DNA of 64,000 bases from Cotesia glomerata. Its lineage: Eukaryota; Arthropoda; Insecta; Hymenoptera; Braconidae. A program made the position numbers and the translations under genes. Positions 33,480 to 46,900 of this stretch are shown piece after piece. The notes below the pieces were generated by a model. The model made no database searches. It was given only the letters and a program-made list of their open reading frames with translations, and had not been told where the DNA came from. The stretch is from the NCBI RefSeq assembly GCF_020080835.1, contig NC_058158.1:34428305-34492304 (forward strand), in the 5' to 3' direction. Position 1 is the stretch's first letter, and each line of letters starts with the position of its first letter.

Positions 33480-36400
33480 CTAGACGTTTGTTGGTGGAAT
33501 CCAGCCACCAAACGCTTTTTCCAATTCTTTCGCTACTGCTAAGCCGAGTCTGTCTTGATGAGGTGCTGCAATCACCTATTAATTCATTCAGTAATAAATC
33601 ATGTGTTAATATTTACTACACTGAGAAAAAAAAATTCTTTTATTAAGAAAATTTTCAAGAATATATATTCTTAGCTCAAGAACTTGTTAAATTGATTGAA
33701 ATAATTTTTACTTAATTTAAATAAAATTATTCTCTTGTTTATCTATTATTCAAAGATAAATATTGATGCTCTTCTCTTCAGAAATTAATAACTAATAATA
33801 ATAGAATATTTGATAGCACGCATGCGTCTGAAAGAGTAGGTAAAATGTATGAGCGAATAAATAAAAATAAAAAAATAAAAATATCTTAAATACAAGCAAT
33901 TGAAGTGAGATTAGAAAGTAAAGTGAATTTTGGTAGCACAGATAAAATATAATTTAATAAATTATAGATAACTACTATGTATAGTAGGAATAGTGCAAAT
34001 CAAAAATAATAGGATAAGAGAATGATTTAGCAAATAGAGAGTAAATTATTATTTTTTTTTTTTTTTTATAAAAGATATACGAAAAAAAACAATTTTGTAA
34101 CTTTGTAAAACACAAGACTCGTGATACAAATAAAACTTATTTATATTATTATAATAGAATATTTGATCGTTATCGAATTTCTTGAATCAAGAAGTTGACA
34201 ATTGAGTAAAAGTATTTTTTTTTTCTCAGTGTAGTTAGTTGTTTCATTCATAAAATTGACGATTCATACCTGAAATCCTATTGGTAAGCCCTGTTTATTT
34301 AATCCCATTGGTACTTGAGTCGCTGGTAGCCCAAAAATATTGCAAAGAACGCTAAATACACCCGAGATTGTTAGAAAAACGCATTGGCCTACTGGTGGGG
34401 CTGGACTTATGAATGTTGGGAAGAATAGTACGGAATTTTCATCTAAAATTTCCTGTTAAAATACAAAAAATAATTTTATTATTCATAAACTACATAAATG
34501 TTGCTGTAAATTTTCGGTAATGTGTAAAAAATATACTTACCAAAAGTTTCTTTTGCAATTCTTTGAACTTTTCTTCATACGTTGGAAATTGAGATTCAGG
34601 AACAAATCCATGGATTTCTTTAACCATGGCCATAAATATCGCAGATTTAGAATACGATGAACAGCCTATTGCTGCTTTTAACAATTCCAAAAATGGATTT
34701 ACTTTTCCCTTTAAATAAAATTAAATAATTAATGACTTATTTTATAATTTTTATCCTGAAAAACTTTATACACATACTTTGGGATCAGTGGGATGCATCA
34801 AAATTGGTGGTATTACACTCATTGAAAAAAGTTTCGTTATTCCAATCTCACATGCATCGCTTAACTCTTCAATTACAGGCTAAAAAATCATCAAATAACT
34901 CGTTAGACATCAGTTAATTCAAAATTATGAATCAGACATCATTTAATTCAAAAATTCTTGAATCAAAAACATCATTTTAAAAAATTTAAGTATTTTAAAT
35001 TAGGTAAAGATTACTTAAATTAAAAATAATTTATAAGATCAAAAATATTTCCAGTTAGTTCAAAACAATAAAAATCTCCAAAAATTCTAATCAAGTTAAT
35101 TTTTAGCAGTGTATAATTAAAAAAAAAAATTACCTTGGTAATTTTTGCACCACAACTTTCAAAATGCTTAGCAGCATCTCGAATCGACTTTCTGATGTCT
35201 TCATCAACAGGAGGAATACCATAATTGTTTTCGATGTCTTCCAAGTAGTAAACATTGAGTTTTGATATATTTACCGGTTCATCAAGGCGTAAATTTGTCT
35301 TACAGCCCACAGACATTACTTTTACAGCCATATGAAGATCTTCTGCAAATCTGGTCATTGGACCTAGTGTTAAATAATGTCGAAATTCATCACAATCCTC
35401 CATTGGAAAGTGTCCGTCAATTGAAATTATTCCTAAAAAAAAAAGAACAATTGATAATAACAATAAAATTAATGAAAATTAAGTTAGCCGACATCTAAAA
35501 ATTTTTAGAATTTTTTTTATTGAAAAAATTATTACAAAAAAATCTTTTTAAAATTTGATTTGTAAAAAACATTAAAAACTTTAAGTGTAATCTTAAAAAA
35601 ATATTTTTTTGTTCCAATTTAATAAATCAAAGAAAAATCTTAAAATTAAAAACGTCGGCTAACTTTATTATATTATATAAAGTTAGCCGACATTTTTAAT
35701 TTTTTGATTTTGCTTCATTTATTAAATTAAAATTAAACAATATTTTTTTAAAAATTGCATTTATAGTTTTTCAGATTTTTTACAAATGAAATTTTTATTT
35801 TTAATAATTTTTCCAGTAAAATAAATTCTAAAAATTTTTAATTTTCGGCTAACTTAATTTTCATCAATTCATAAGATTAAATCTTAAATAAATTAAAAAA
35901 TTATATATCATTATAAAAATAATCACCAGGAGTTGGTTTGTGTCCAAAAATACCATTAAATTGCGCAGGTATTCTTATTGATCCACCAATATCTGATCCC
36001 ACACCAATAACAGACGCTCCAGCACCCAATAAGGCACCCTAAAAGTCATCAATGTTAAGTTTTTGGACTAAACAATATTGAAAAAAAAAAAAAATTCAAG
36101 CTGAATACTTACCTCGCCACCAGAAGATCCTCCAGCAGAATGTCTTCCATCATAAGGATTAACAGTTAGACCATAAAGTGGATTGGTACACTCAAATCCA
36201 GAACACAATTCCGGCGTATTCGTAGCACAAAGAGGAATAGCGCCAGCCTTGCGCATACTTTTGACAATAAGACTGTCGTCATCGGCCTTGATTCCGGAAC
36301 GCACTAAAGTACACCCCGTGTAACTAAGCCCTAAAAGAAGAAAATAGTCCTCGAGTACTCAGCGTAATGGACGCGAAGAACAATGTCAAGGACATACCTT

Positions 36401-36863
36401 TGAGTCCGCAGCTTTCTTTAACAGTGAATGGGACACCGTAGAAAGGTTTTTCCAATTGAAGCTGCATTGGTGTAACAACCCCCGCCTCCAGCATTTTGTC
36501 ACAGTGTCGGGCTTCGCGTAAAGCATCTTCAAATCGGTCATCTACTACCGCGTTAAGATAAGGGTTTACTTCTTTTATTCTCTCGATGTACGCTTCTATT
36601 ACGGATTCACTTGATATCTAAAAAGTTGATTAATTATTTTAAAAGCCGTAAGTGCAATTAATAGTTGTAATTATTTTATTTAATAAACTTACTTGTCCTA
36701 ATCTTATTTTTTTAGCCAATTCGCAAGCAGTGAGATCAAACAATGAGTCTGTAGACGGCGGAATACTTGCCGGTTTTATGCAATCGCGGTACCAAAAAAG
36801 TGGCCTCAAAAGAACCAACAGCTTGGCTGAAAGCCACGTCGCAAATCGCAGTATCAATTGCAT
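33480..36863 (-). CDS. FAAH2: FAAH2-like fatty-acid amide hydrolase, copy B
   Basis: Tandem duplicate of copy A. Exons in order of translation: 36693-36863, 36398-36617, 36113-36330, 35927-36038, 35134-35432, 34778-34879, 34541-34708, 34270-34452, 33480-33575; 522 aa. Exon lengths and phases equal those of copy A except the last exon (96 against 99 nt). Lys124, the GGSSGGE serine (200) and nucleophile Ser223 in SDIGGS are all present, so it should be a canonical enzyme. Exon 1, intron 1, exon 2 and intron 2 are almost identical to copy A, including noncoding bases, while later introns do not align. An in-frame stop lies just upstream of the ATG, which fixes the start at 36863. Confidence 0.94.
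33620..34236. repeat. 617-bp MITE in FAAH2-B last intron
   Basis: Left end CACTGAGAAAAAAAAA and right end TTTTTTTTTCTCAGTG, each next to TA, as for a TA target duplication. Same family as the CACTGAAAAAAA elements; interior AT-rich without coding frame. Confidence 0.65.
35473..35872. repeat. complete 400-bp MITE, AAGTTAGCCGACATCT family
   Basis: Ends AAAATTAAGTTAGCCGAC and TCGGCTAACTTAATTTT are inverted. A second internal pair TTAGCCGACATTTTTAA meets its complement in the middle (35650-35700), so the element looks like two head-to-head palindromes. Related copies or halves lie at 6466-6620, 41399-41525, 51822-52010, 57266-57408, 60375-60540 and 61000-61200. Confidence 0.75.
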
Positions 36864-37242
36864 CTTTTACATAAACAGAAATCGCTATGTTACTTTTTAT
36901 CGGTTAAAATCTGACAATGATTGTAATTAAGTTACGTAAGGATTTCTTCCTCTCACGCTATCGAATACCGTAACTAATCCTTCAACTTAATACTCTGCGT
37001 GCATATAATATAATAAAATACATCAGAAATCCAAAGAAATGAATTCTGACAATTGACATTGAAAAATTCCATTAATTTACTGTGGCTATTTTGAAATTTT
37101 TTATTTACACGAGATAAAAAATTGATTAAACGCTCAATGTAAATTTTAATGTTCGAATTATTATTGCGCTGCAATAAGTGTTTTTTTATGTTATATGTAA
37201 TACTCTTAATACTGAATGAATTGCGATATATTGCCATTATTC

Positions 37243-38388
37243 CCGCATGGAAAAATATATATGTGTAAAATATATGCGAACATATATTTTCACATATATT
37301 TTTTTTGCGTTAAATATATGCAAACTTATATTCCGCGATAGATAATAGAATATACAATCGTGGTCATTAATTTAAGTGTTTTTAAGTTTACTGGAAAATA
37401 GCCATTTATAATCTCGAATGTTTATAAACTATAAATTTGAAAATTAGTTGATAATGTAATTTTTAAAGTTAGTCGTAAATAAAAAATGATATTAATGAAA
37501 TTAGCGAAATAGAAATTTCACCAAATATAAATTCAGTCATTTAAAAAATAGCGAAAAACAAAAATTTGTGGCTACGTCAATTGATTGTAAACTTTGTGAA
37601 TCGTAAAGTTAGCCGTTTTTAAGCTTCTTGTAACTTTTGAATGGGTCGGTCGAATCTGCTTTAATTTTCAGAAAAACTAAATTTATGGAAGTCATTTTAG
37701 ATGCCTCAAATCGTTTTTTGATCCATTGATCCGTTCAAGAATTACGAGAGATTTACAAACAGCTAATTTTACAATTTACAAAGTTTACAATCGACTAATT
37801 TTATAAGTTTCTGAAGTAAAAATTGGGTAAATTCACATAGCCACAGATTTTTGTTTCTCGCTGATTTATAAATGACTGAATTTATATTTGGTGAAATTTC
37901 CATTTCGCTAATTGTATTAATATCATTTTTTATTTCATTAATATCATTTTTCAAATTTAGAGTTAATAAACATTCTAGTTTACAAACGGCTATTTTCCAG
38001 TAAATTGAAAACATACTTAAATTAATGACCACAATTGTATGTCTACATATATGCGCGCATATAAATGCAATATATATATATCTAAATATACACATAAAAA
38101 AATTTAACTTGAATCAAGTAAATAATTTTGAAGAATTTCACCTTCTTGATTTGAGTAAAAAAATTTTTAAAACAAAGAAATTTTTTTTCAGTGTATATTT
38201 TTCCATATATGCTTACATGTATGTCTAGATATATGCCTGCATCTATGTTTATATATGTTTACATATAGTTTGGCATGTATCTCTCTACATATATGTCATT
38301 TATGTGAAAAATATATGTTGACATATTTTTTTTTTTTACGTAAATATATGCGACATATATTTTTGACATATATATTCCTCCATGCGGA
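37243..38388. mobile_element. 1.1-kb palindromic element, CCGCATGGAAAAATATAT ends
   Basis: The left end CCGCATGG with tandem ACATATAT-type repeats is inverted at the right end (CCATGCGG at 38380-38387). Inner arms match over several hundred bases: 37365-37600 reads as the approximate complement of 37780-38035, with blocks such as CTGGAAAATAGCCATTTATA and GAAATTTCACCAAATATAAA. A CACTGAAAAAAA-type MITE is inserted in the right arm (about 38093-38197). Confidence 0.65.
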
Positions 38389-40235
38389 GCTATCGCATCG
38401 ATCAATCCTTTCATCCACCAGAACTGTGATGGGCGAAGCAATTGTGACAAAATAGGCCATAAAAACTATCACGGTGGTCTCTAAAGTAGACTTCAACTCG
38501 ATTTTATTTTTTTAACTTTCTAGTTTTAATAATTCCCACTTCCGTTAATTTTTTAAAATTAACTCAAGCAAAATTTTATAAATAATCCAATTTGAGTAAA
38601 TATACTCGAGGAAACTAATAGATATAATTTCAAGCTCATAAAGTAATGAGTTAGCTATTAAAGTATTTTAAAATAAGATAATCGCGATGGACTTTTATGG
38701 TTTGAGAAAATCGGCATTTAACCTGAATACCGCGTTTAAATTGCAAAAGTAACACTGGTAGACATATATAATATATAAATTACAAGTTTAACAAACTCTT
38801 ACTCAAAGATATGTATATTAATCTTTTTTTTTTCTTTTTTAGTTAATAATACACAACTATAAGTATTTCCTCTTTGCATTTATAATTACAGAATAATTAA
38901 TCAAATTTCTATCAATAATTTTTTGCAATAAAACCTTGATCCTACTTACTACTTATTATTATTATTATTTTTTTTTTTAATTACGCATTTAATCTGTTAC
39001 AATGTTATAAACAGTTTTTTATTTTGACCGCTTGTAAGTTTACTGATTAAAAGTTTTTTTTTTTCTATCAATTGAATTCCATTAATCGCTTTTTAATGAG
39101 TTTGAATATTCATTATCTTTTGATTATTAATTACAATTATAAATATCAAGAAAAACTTAACTCAGCCTTGAAATTTTTTTGAATACTTGAAGAAGAATAT
39201 TGATAATATTTTTTTTAGAAAAATTTAAAATATTTCAGATATTTTGTGTTAATTTTCAAAATATAAAAAGTAAAAATGACATTTATAGCAAAGAAGAAAT
39301 AAAAAATTTTAATTCTTATTAAATAAAAGATAATTACTTACGATTTTTGTTCAATTTGCTGCTCAAGGAAGAAAAATTAATAACAATTTAATTGAAATGA
39401 AAGTGAAGATGATAAATATTTAAATAATAAATAAAATAAGCGATTTAAATAAATAGAAGTGGATAAAATAAATCTCGAGTTGTAACTGGTTGTAAATGAA
39501 TGTATGTAAAAGAAGGTAGTGATCTCCCACTTGTTCGAATGTCCACGATCAAGTCTGGACCAGAAATAAAATGAATCAAGTTACATACAAGTTAAATTAC
39601 CCGACACAACACAACTATCGTGTCTCCCACAACGTGCGATTACAGACTGACCGGTTCTTCTGATTATGGATGGCATACGTACATTATGTGTATGAAACTG
39701 ATTACAGACCGCCCAGTCATAACATACGTAAAACAAAAAGTTGATTATAAATAACTTTATAAATAATGAGACGTTTTTTGCTAATTTATCCATCGGGACC
39801 TCGACATTCGACCTGATGGCTTGAATATTTTAATTTTAATCTACATTTTATAGAATCAAGCCAATTTCCGTATGTTATCCACATTATTTTATTAACAAAC
39901 TGTCAAATCTAAAGAAAAATATTTTAATTCCGGATGATTTTTGGTAAACATTTTATTTAAACTTTTTATAATTACAATATATTGGTCGGGTCAATGTTTA
40001 AAAAATTTTAATAATTTAAAGTTCACATGATAACGACAAAGTTCAGAATAATCACTAGTACTTACAAAATAATTTTAAATTATTGTTATTTTTAATTTAT
40101 TTATTTTTTTATTAATATAAGAGAATCACAAAAATTAATAAATAATTAAAAAAAATTATAATAATGAATTATTGTTACAAGGTGATAAAATTAGAATGTT
40201 AATTTTAATTGACAGTTTAGTTAGTTTTTCTAGAT

Positions 40236-40465
40236 AATAGTATATTACACACCTAGGGAAGTAAAGTAAGAAATGTCTCAGATCACATGTAATTGTCGGC
40301 CGAGGCGAAGCCGAGGTTGACAAACATGTGATCTGAGGCTTTCTTATTTACTTCCCGTGGAGTGTATACTATTTTTTTGCTCGACGAAGGCAGAAAGCGG
40401 CAACTTCGTTTAGCGCAGCGGGCCGAAAGTTGACGCTTTCTGCCCGTCGAGCAAAAAAAAATTTA
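40236..40465. repeat. GC-hairpin MITE, copy 1
   Basis: Two GC-rich palindromes in series. The first has stem TCTCAGATCACATG with a CCGAGGCGAAGCCGAGG core (40273-40339). The second is CTCGACGAAGGCAGAAAGCG against its partner (40378-40452). They are separated by a sequence containing TTACTTCCCGTGGAGTGTAT. A second copy is inverted at 42021-42240. Confidence 0.7.
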
Positions 40466-40911
40466 TCTACATTCTTAATATTTAGGCTATCAACTATAAT
40501 TGACAAGCAATAACTTAATTAATTACAAATTTATCTTAGTGTATGGCTTTGTTAATACAAATAATTTTTTTTTTTTTATAGAAAATTCATGATAGTAAAA
40601 ATGTTTATCGCACGATGAAATATAAAGTTAATGCACTCTTATCGTACACATCACAGATTTGTATTATTTTAATCACGATTTAATAGAGGTAGAAATTACC
40701 ACTTTATCCCACAAAAAATCACTTGAAAATAATTTTCACAAGTTATTTAAATTCACTTTTATAAATCAAATTTAGTGTCAAATTACCGAAGCTTTTTGAT
40801 TGATTTAGTATGCATAGAATTAATTTAAATACTTTTTTTTCGTTGTAAATATAATTAATTTAAATACTTTTTTTCGTTGTAAATATAATTAATTTAATAT
40901 CAAACTTGTTT

Positions 40912-43900
40912 TTAACAACTTGGTGGTGGTTTCCAGCCACCAAAAATTCGTTCGACTTCTCGCGCTACGGCGATTGTCAAATGATCTTGTCCTACATTTC
41001 CAACTACCTGTTATTTATAAAAAAAAATATTATATACTTGTAATTTTATTTTAAAATTTTTTAAAATAATAATTTTGAAGTAAAAGTACCTGAAATCCAA
41101 TAGGAAGACCATTTTTATTAAGCCCAATAGGACATTGAGTTACAGGAAGGCCGATTGCATTGAAGATCATCATATAAGTAACATTACAAACTCTTGGATA
41201 AATTTCATAAGGATAATGAGGCCCATCAATAAATGTCGGGCATATTATAACGCCATTATCACCAAGAATATCCTGTTAATAAATATTAGGTGAGTTTATT
41301 GCTTGCGTGTAATAGTACTCTTACACAGAAAAAAAATTAACTTGAATCAAGTAAATAATTTTGAAGAACTTAATTTTCTTCGTTTGATTAGAAAAATTTT
41401 TATGAAAATTAATTTAGCATATATTTAATAATTTTATAATGAATAAATTATGGCAAAAAAAATTGACATGTAGAAATTAAAAAAAAATGAAAATGCAACT
41501 TTTTAAAAATAATTTTTTGGAATAAATTATTTGGTAATTATTTACAAGTATTTTTGGTAATTATTTTCAATTTTTTTTTATTCTGCTTATTTTTACGACG
41601 CATTTATGATAAAAAATGTCGTGAAAGAAAAAAATAAAGATTTCGATAGCTTTTTTTGATTACAAAAGTTGGAACAAATTTCGGCTCTCATTTTTTTGGA
41701 TAAAATTTCTATTTTATCTATTTTTTATATAATTTTTTTTTACAAAGTACATAAAAAAACGAGCAATTTAAAAAAAAAGTTGAATATCACAACATTCTAA
41801 AAAATTTATAACTTTTTTTGAAAATTTGTTAAAATTGTGATAATCAACTTTTTTTTTTTCAATTGTTCATTTTTTTTATGTATTTTTCAAAAAAAATAAA
41901 TCAATAAAATCAAATGGAAATTTTGTTCAAAAAAATGTAAATTAAAATAGTTGGCTCCACTTGTAAATATTGACCGAAAAATTTTTAAACTAAGAAAATT
42001 TTCTTGTTTTAAATAGATTTTTTTCCCCTCTGGGCGTAAAGCGGCAACTTTAGCCCCGCTGCGCTAAACGAAGTTGCCGCTTTCCGCCTTCCTCGGGGAA
42101 AAAAATAGTATACATTCCTCGGGAAGTAAATATGAAAGCCTCAGATCACATGTTTGTTGACCTCGGCTTCGCCTCGGCCAACATTGCATGTGATCTGAGA
42201 CATTTCTTACTTTACTTCCCTAGGGGTGTAATATACTATTACTTGATTCAATAATTTTTCTTCTTGATTCAAAATATTGAAACTTTTCTAAATTATTTTC
42301 TTGGCTCAAGAATTTTTCTCTGAATTCAAGTTAATTTTTTTTCAGTGTACATATTTAATAAATTACCTGAAATTGTCTTTTAATTGACTCGTTTTTTTCA
42401 TGTAACCAATTGAAATGATTTTTCGGAAACGAATCGGTTATTTTTTTGAGCAAGCCGTAAAAAAGAGTGCTGACGGAATGTGAAGATCTGTAAGTTGAAT
42501 ACCTCAATATCTCTCCAAGAACGCTTTTCCATTTCTAATACATAAATAAATTATTACAGATTTAATAATTAAAAAATAAATAAATAAATATAATATAAAA
42601 TTGTGGTAGAAAAATTTTAACTTACTAAAGGAGCGTTTGTTTCTTCATCGAAAACAGTATCAACACCTTCCAGTTTAAGAAGCATAGTTGATGATGCTTC
42701 AAAAGCATACTTAAGATCCGGTATATCAGCCTAAATTTTTCTTTGATTAGATATTTTACTAAATAATTTATTTTACTCAACAACAAATAGAAAAAAAAGT
42801 CATACCTTGTGAGTTTTAATTCCTTGAGAGCTTTCCAAGTGTTGAATAAACTTGTGAATACCGGTTATTATTTCAGAATTTATTTTGTGAGTAAGAAATG
42901 ATGGTATTTCTTCAAAGTAGTGGAAATTAATATCCTTGATATTAACCTACATTAAATCAAGGTAAATCAATTCATTTCCATTTAAAAATAATCAATTTTT
43001 AAGAATTTAAATATTTACTTGCTCATTGATATGCGAAATAGCAACATTCGACTGCATCATTATTTTCAAAAAAAACAATAGGTCGTCAGCGTATCTAGCC
43101 ATTGGCGCAAGGGTCAGAAATGAAGGCCACATTGGATCTGCTGAACCCGGCATGTGTCCGTCAGTTGAAACCCATCCTGAAAAAAAATAAATTCAAGCTT
43201 CAGTTACTCCGTAAAGATAATCTATATTATTAAGAGAATAAGAAAAATTTTGTGGCCAGTGTATTTATATGACAAAATGGGTTTTTATGATTAAATTTGG
43301 TATTGTTGGAAAAGTCTTGACCTGTTGTGACTTTTTATGGTTTCATACCAATCTCAACAATAATCAATTTATGATGATAAGTATTTAGGCTGCATTCAAA
43401 AATGCTCTATCTCTCGATATATAATTAACAAATGACCTTGTATCCTGTGAACTATTGACATTTTTAAAGACATAAGCTCATCCCGATGTTACTCTCATCG
43501 AGACCTTTCATTTGAGTACCCATATTAATTTTTCATATATTTATATATATTATATATATGTATATATGAAAAATATATAAAAATGCATGTGGGTACTCAA
43601 ATGAAAGCTCTTGATGAGTGTAACATCAGGATGAGCTTATATCTTAAAAAATGTCAATAATTAAGAACTGACTTTGCTATCTTGTCAACTAATGGCATTT
43701 TTGAAGATATAAGCTCATCCCGATATTACCCTCATCAAGACCTTTCATTTGAATACCCACATCAATTTTTCATTTATTTATATATATTATATATGTGAAT
43801 ATATGAAAAATATATCAAAAATGCATGTGGGTACTCAAATGAAAGCACTTGATGAGTGTAACATCGGGATGAGCTTATATCTTCAAAAATATCAACAATT

Positions 43901-46900
43901 AAGAACTGACTTTGCTATCTTGTCAACTAATGACATTTTTAAAGATATAAGCTCATCCCGATGTTACACTCATCGAGACCTTTCATTTGAGTACCCACAT
44001 CAATTTTTCATATATTTATGTATATATTATATATATGTATATATGAAAAATATATGAAAATGCATGTGGGTACTCAAATGAAAGCTCTTGATGAGTATAA
44101 CATCGGGATGAGCTTATTTTTTTAAAAATGTCAATATTTAAGAAAGTACAGTGCAATTTAACAAGAGTCATTATTTAATGAAGCAAAAATTTATTTATTT
44201 ATAGTTCACTAGTCATGGCAGTCACACAGTGACTGCAAGGTTGATAGTCATATTTACTTTTATAGAATAAATTGACGCTATAATTTTACCTGGAGTCGGT
44301 TTGTGCCCGAAAACTCCACAAAACATCGCTGGAAGTCTTGCAGAGCCGCCGATATCAGAGGAGAGACTCAGCAGTGAAGCCGCTGACCCGAGAAGCGCTG
44401 CCTAAAGTAAAACAAAAATACTTAAGTGACGACAAATTGCGAAACATTAGACAAAATATTTAAAAGACATTCATCGGTCTTTACATCACGAATGAACTAG
44501 ACGGCAAAGAGAAAGTCGTAAAAGTTTAAGTGACGTAAATTTTGAGTATCGTCAAAAGAAATAATAAAAGAAGCTACAACTTTCTCAAATATTTTTATAT
44601 CTGTCGTTTCATTACTCATCAAAACGTTGAAATATTTACAGATTTTAATGAAATATTTAAATATTAATTAACAATCCTGATTGACATTTAAATTAAAATT
44701 GATTTGTTTGACATTGCAATTACATAATCCCGGAAAAAATTTTAAAATAGTGAAAAATTCATATTAATTCATTAAAATTATTATAAAATAAAAAAAAATA
44801 ATAATAATAATTTTGTAACGAAAAATGGAGCGATCATTCTAGGGATGCTCGTTTTTCAGGAAAATTCATTATTATTATTATTATTATTATTTTATAATAA
44901 TTTTAATGAAAATTAATTTAGCTGATATTTAATAGTTTTAAAACTTTATGTAACAAATAAATTATAGCAAAAAAAAATTAGAATAAAAAAATTGACATTT
45001 AGAAATTTTAAAAAATTAAAAATGCAATTTTTTTGAAATAATTTTTTTTTATTTAATTAATTTAATTATCATTAAATTAATTTTAATTACAATATTTATT
45101 GATACAAATAGTGGAATACCTCCCCTCCAGAAGAACCACCAGATGTTCTTCGTGTATCATATGGATTCAATGTTGTGCCGGTCACGTTGTTATAAGTCTC
45201 CCAACACATGCACATCTCCGGGGTATTGCTAACAAGGATAATTATACCACCGGCTCTTCTGATACGTTGGACTGCGTCCGCGTCACACAGTGCGATTGCT
45301 GGTTCCTTCGTTTTACGTCCAGCAGCATGACTCATTCCTGAAAATTTTAAAATTTTATAGGTAATTTATGATTAATAATTAATTATTAATAATTCAATTA
45401 GGAACTAATTATCGCTTAAAAAATTCAAGGGTTGTTTTACAAAATAAAAAAATTAGTTTCTTCACAAAAAATCTTTTTTTCTTCTTTGACTGCAAATATT
45501 TTGCCCTTACTTTTTACCTGAATAATAAGAATTTTAAGTAATTAACAGGTAAAGAATAAATAATAAATAAAAAAAATATAATTATAATTTATAACAAATA
45601 ATGTTTCGACATTTTCAACGAGGAAAGAGACACCGTTTTAGATTAATCAACATCTATTATCGTCAATTCCAGTCAACAAGCAGTAGCTCGATCTCCGAGC
45701 TAAATTTAACAAGCCTACAGATCAACTCCGCTGATGATAAATTGTTCTTATTACACGCAACATTCATCTATATACATGTATCTACATTGTAGGGACATGT
45801 CTCGTGTTAAGCACGACAAAAGTCATCTAATCAAAATAATTACACTGACACTCGCCCGACAAGTGTCTCACGATTTCTATGACCTGTCATTAATTTAATC
45901 AATCTAATAGATTTCAAATTAGGCCATCATTAATTGATACATTCAATGAAGTTTGAAAAATTGCCGTTCGGTTTATGAATATTCAATCACTCCATTAGTG
46001 TTTGGAAGAGATATTTAAAGTTATTCGTATTAGTTATTTTTTTTAAATATTACAGAGTACACAAGACAAAGTGCAGTCTTTATTTGTTTTAAAATACTTG
46101 TTTTTTTTTTTTTTTAAGAATTGTTTTAGGTAATTTGTTGAATTTCATGAATTTTATTATTAAAAATTGCATGTAAATTCAGAAATAGTACTAGAAAAAT
46201 TTAATTGACCTTTATGGTCAATAAAACAATTGATTTATGTAAATTTATATTTTTATTTTATAAATTTAATATTTATCATAAATTTTATTTAATAGTTTTC
46301 TTCATAAATCTTTAAATAATTTTATTTAATGCTTTTCTTCATAAATTTTTTAATAATTTTATTTAATGTTTTTTTTATTTAATATAATTTATAATTTTTT
46401 CTTTCAAATTTAAAAAAAATTTCTTAAATTTTTTAAATTTCCTAAATTTATCTTCTCTTTGTGTTTCTTTATAAATAAATAAATAAATAACTATCAAAAA
46501 TTTCCGACATGTAATTTTAAAGATATAAAAAATTAAAGTGTTTATAAATATAAAAAAAAAAATTGATAAAATTGATAAAATTTTCTCCTATTTAAACTAA
46601 TTTTAATAAAAATAAACCCAAATAAATATTAAATCATATACAATAAAAACTTGAATCGATTAAATTTAATAGATACTTTCTTCAATCACTATCTGACTTG
46701 ATTAATGTCAAAACTTTCATCGAAGAAATGTATTATAATCAAATTAGCATCTTACAACTCTAAATAAGTTATAAAATAAATAATAATAATTATTTATAAA
46801 TTAAATACTAACACAACATAAAATCAATAAAATAATTGATTACCTTCCACAGCGATACTTTCTTTAACAGTGACGGGAATACCAAGAAGTGGAGTATCGC

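Larger units (their letters stand above)
36864..40911. other. spacer between FAAH2 copies B and C
   Basis: No coding gene. Contains the large palindromic element 37243-38388 and a GC-hairpin MITE (40236-40465). The rest is AT-rich. The 39540-39800 stretch is less AT-rich but its open frame shows no family resemblance. Confidence 0.55.

Noticed and set aside
37769..38455. Several 60-108-codon open frames
   Set aside because: All lie in arms of the 37243-38388 palindrome or just beside it, on both strands, with no domain.
45601..45792. 63-codon open frame in a FAAH2-C intron
   Set aside because: Ser-rich, no domain and no splice context; likely chance in a less AT-rich patch.
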